64,000 nt of DNA from Aneurinibacillus sp. REN35 (GTDB taxonomy: Bacteria; Bacillota; Bacilli; Aneurinibacillales; Aneurinibacillaceae), in the NCBI RefSeq assembly GCF_041379945.2, contig NZ_JBFTXJ020000001.1, positions 372,001 through 436,000 of the forward strand, in the 5' to 3' direction. Positions 62,293 to 64,000 of this stretch are shown piece by piece. Within the stretch, counting starts at the first letter, position 1. Every line of letters starts with the position of its first letter. The translations under genes were made by a program, and so were the position numbers. The notes below the pieces were generated by a model. That model searched no databases and had not been told where the DNA came from. It worked only from the letters and a program-made list of their open reading frames with translations.

Positions 62293-63714
62293 TTACGTCG
62301 TTTCATTTGTACTATTAATTTTATATTTAGCCATTCTCCGTACTAATAATGACTGGGTGATACCTAACTCCTTTGCTGCTTTGCGTGTTGTTTTATATTT
62401 TTTATACGTGTGCTCGATTACTTTTTTTTCAATGTTTTCAAGAATATCAGGCAGGGAGCGTCCTGTTATATATGCAGCGATATCATTTTGTTTTTGCTGT
62501 AATTGCAGGAATCTCTCGGGTAAGTCAGATAGGGAGATTTCCTCTTGCTTTGCCATGACGACCAATTGTTCGAGTAGATTTTCTAGTTCTCGAATATTGC
62601 CCGGCCATTCATAGGTTTGCAGGATTTTGCCTACTTCAGTAGACAGCTTTCGCTTTTGATTATGCTGCTCATTGAACTTTTTTAAATAAAAATGTAAAAG
62701 AGGGAAAATATCCTCCCTTCTTTCACGCAATGGTGGAATGGTAATCGGCAAAATATTAAGTCGGTAGTAGAGGTCGGCCCGGAACTTCCCGCTCGCTACC
62801 ATCGTCTCCAATTCTCTATTCGTAGCAGCGATGATTCGTACATTGGCTTTAAGCGGTCGAGCGGCGCCGAGCGGCGTGTATGTCTTATCCTGTAAAAGCT
62901 GAAGGAGCTTGGATTGCAGATGAAGCGGCAGTTCCCCGATTTCATCGAGAAACAACGTACCCTGCTCCGCCATTTTTACAAGTCCGATTTTTCCGCTTGT
63001 GTTTGCTCCAGTAAAAGCGCCCTTTTGATAACCGAAGAGCTCTGATTCTATCAGTGATTCAGGAATGGAGGCACAGTTAATGTGGACAAAGGGCATGGTA
63101 TGCCTTTCGCTTAATGTATGAATTTGCTGTGCGGCGATGTTTTTTCCCACACCGGTTTCCCCTGTAATAAGAACCGTGGTTTCAACTCCGGCAACTTTTT
63201 CTATTAACTCGGATAGTGAGCGATAGGCTTCGCTTTGTCCAATAAAATAAAAGTCCCGATCATTTGGGATGACATATTTACTGTTCATTCTTCGAATCTC
63301 TTGACTGTACCGCCGCAGGAGCGCTTCCATATCCTCGATCTTAGAAGCGGTACGTACGACTTCGGTGATGTCCCGAGAATGGGCAACAACATATTCAATA
63401 TCGTTATGTGCATTCAAAATCAAGTGGCCTGTCACCATATATTTTCTTCCATTCGCCATTTCCTGTACGGTACTAACGGCTTGTTGGGATTCCAATGTTA
63501 ATTTGGTTGCAGAAGGTGAGAATGTCCCCTCCCGTTCTAACTGCGCAACGCTCTTGCCAATCATTTCCTCCTTTGTTTTCCTGCACATTTTGGCGCTGGC
63601 ACTATTCATCCACAAGGTTTTACCCTCTTTATCCGAAATATAAATTCCATCACTGATAGAATTGAAAATTTTGAAAAAATAATTGGGATCAATAGAAAAG
63701 TTTTTGTTCTTCAT
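62293..63714 (-). CDS. PAS-domain sigma-54-dependent transcriptional activator
   Basis: A 473-residue enhancer-binding protein. The N-terminal PAS domain (about 10-130; DGIYISDKEGKTLWMNSA, then YVVAHSRDITEV) is followed by a AAA+ domain (about 150-385) with Walker A GETGVGKNIAA, intact GAFTGA sigma-54 loop, FLDEIGELP Walker B and GNIRELENLLEQL, then a TyrR-type helix-turn-helix (TTRKAAKELGITQSLLVRRM) at the end. The PAS domain probably senses a small ligand. ATG 63714 is the start; ribosome site is modest. It is divergent from a gene with a sigma-54 promoter at 63924. Confidence 0.92.
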   Translation of the reverse strand: MKNKNFSIDPNYFFKIFNSISDGIYISDKEGKTLWMNSASAKMCRKTKEEMIGKSVAQLEREGTFSPSATKLTLESQQAVSTVQEMANGRKYMVTGHLILNAHNDIEYVVAHSRDITEVVRTASKIEDMEALLRRYSQEIRRMNSKYVIPNDRDFYFIGQSEAYRSLSELIEKVAGVETTVLITGETGVGKNIAAQQIHTLSERHTMPFVHINCASIPESLIESELFGYQKGAFTGANTSGKIGLVKMAEQGTLFLDEIGELPLHLQSKLLQLLQDKTYTPLGAARPLKANVRIIAATNRELETMVASGKFRADLYYRLNILPITIPPLRERREDIFPLLHFYLKKFNEQHNQKRKLSTEVGKILQTYEWPGNIRELENLLEQLVVMAKQEEISLSDLPERFLQLQQKQNDIAAYITGRSLPDILENIEKKVIEHTYKKYKTTRKAAKELGITQSLLVRRMAKYKINSTNETT

Positions 63715-63764
63715 CTGTTATTCCTCCGGTAGCTACGTATCATTATCGAATTTTTGAGTTACTT

Positions 63765-63781
63765 ATGAATCGCGTATTCAT
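63765..63781. promoter_or_regulatory. Candidate enhancer site 1 (ATGAAT-N5-ATTCAT)
   Basis: ATGAATCGCGTATTCAT, a perfect dyad about 145 bases upstream of the sigma-54 promoter. Confidence 0.5.
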
Positions 63782-63827
63782 TTTATGTGGCATCATGCGG
63801 TAAAGAAGCGATTTAATATTGAATCAC

Positions 63828-63847
63828 ATGAATTATTATTAATTCAT
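63828..63847. promoter_or_regulatory. Candidate enhancer site 2 (ATGAATTA-N4-TAATTCAT)
   Basis: Perfect 8-bp arms around TTAT, about 77 bases before the sigma-54 promoter; shares the ATGAAT/ATTCAT half-sites with site 1. Confidence 0.5.
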
Positions 63848-63923
63848 TATAGTCCAAATATATAAAAAAATCTAACTTCTCAAGTTGGTTTTAGTGATTT
63901 ATCGCCTGCTAGGCGCTTAAAAG

Positions 63924-63940
63924 TTGGCGTGGGAATTGCT
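63924..63940 (+). promoter_or_regulatory. Sigma-54 (-24/-12) promoter
   Basis: TTGGCGTGGGAATTGCT, with GG (63926-63927) and GC (63938-63939) exactly 10 bases apart, 36 bases before a partial gene and divergent from the PAS/sigma-54 activator. Confidence 0.85.
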
Positions 63941-63975
63941 ACGTAAGAAAAGTGTACAAAAGAGGAGGGGTCTAC

Positions 63976-64000
63976 ATGAACAGAAGAAAAGTAGTACATA
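63976..64000 (+). CDS. Start of a gene under a sigma-54 promoter (partial)
   Basis: ATG 63976 follows GAGGAGGGG with ideal spacing and opens MNRRKVVH before the window ends. Too short to identify, but the promoter and regulator show it is an inducible target gene. Confidence 0.7.

Noticed and set aside
1-64000. Search for insertion sequences, prophage, CRISPR arrays, tRNA or rRNA
   Set aside because: No transposase-like frame, repeat-spacer pattern or tRNA-type cloverleaf was noticed by eye; a tool-based scan could still find small ones.

Overview
The window looks like chromosomal DNA from a spore-forming, motile Bacillota (Bacillales; the gene mix is reminiscent of the Aneurinibacillus/Brevibacillus part of Paenibacillaceae, which is inference only). 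Support comes from a CotD-like coat protein, an exosporium-type protein pair, a Spo0E-like phosphatase, strong AGGAGG-type ribosome binding sites with several TTG/GTG starts, a CcpA-type cre site, and chemoreceptors. No tRNA, rRNA, CRISPR array, prophage or insertion sequence was seen.

Layout. 0-2.3 kb: tail of an iron alcohol dehydrogenase, a PdxA2-like dehydrogenase and a 2-hydroxyacid dehydrogenase. 2.5-7.5 kb: a luciferase-like oxidoreductase, then kynU-kynA-kynB (tryptophan to anthranilate) and an SDR. 7.5-14 kb: a CotD-like gene, then a GntR regulator, enoyl-CoA hydratase, TRAP transporter (P, Q, M) and CoA-transferase operon with a cre site. 14-20 kb: gene remnants, GNAT, exosporium-like proteins (one frameshifted), an MBL hydrolase, a PAS-GGDEF-EAL protein and a ParB-like orphan. 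20-23 kb: a frameshifted sigma-54 activator divergent from a luciferase-like oxidoreductase that has a clear sigma-54 promoter. 23.4-28.5 kb: GntR, DUF2848, nitrilase and a second TRAP transporter. 28.6-33.4 kb: Spo0E-like protein, two chemoreceptors and a deleted acetoacetyl-CoA synthetase gene. 33.4-40.1 kb: MFS, amidohydrolase and MBL hydrolase, divergent from a GntR regulator with glcD and glcF; two identical operators sit 148 bp apart. 40.3-42.7 kb: a CcdA/TauE-like membrane protein and a multicopper oxidase sharing an 18-bp direct-repeat operator. 43-49 kb: GntR, a saccharopine-dehydrogenase-like protein, methylmalonate-semialdehyde dehydrogenase and an amino acid ABC importer. 49.7-53 kb: a short UvrA paralogue divergent from a WYL regulator. 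53.2-61.2 kb: a 2-aminoethylphosphonate (2-AEP) operon (ABC importer, phnX, phnW, a second saccharopine-dehydrogenase-like protein, a DeoR regulator) behind a three-copy PhoP-type box. 61.3-64 kb: AraC regulator, a PAS/sigma-54 activator, and the start of a gene behind a second sigma-54 promoter.

Taken together this is a catabolic region built from self-contained modules, most pairing an importer with one to four enzymes and a dedicated regulator, often with a visible operator. The most novel candidate is the Pho-box 2-AEP operon carrying a saccharopine-dehydrogenase-like enzyme, with a paralogue in the 44 kb amino-acid module. This suggests that N-substituted (opine-like) amines, including an N-substituted phosphonate, may be substrates. 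That is a hypothesis from gene context, not shown by sequence.
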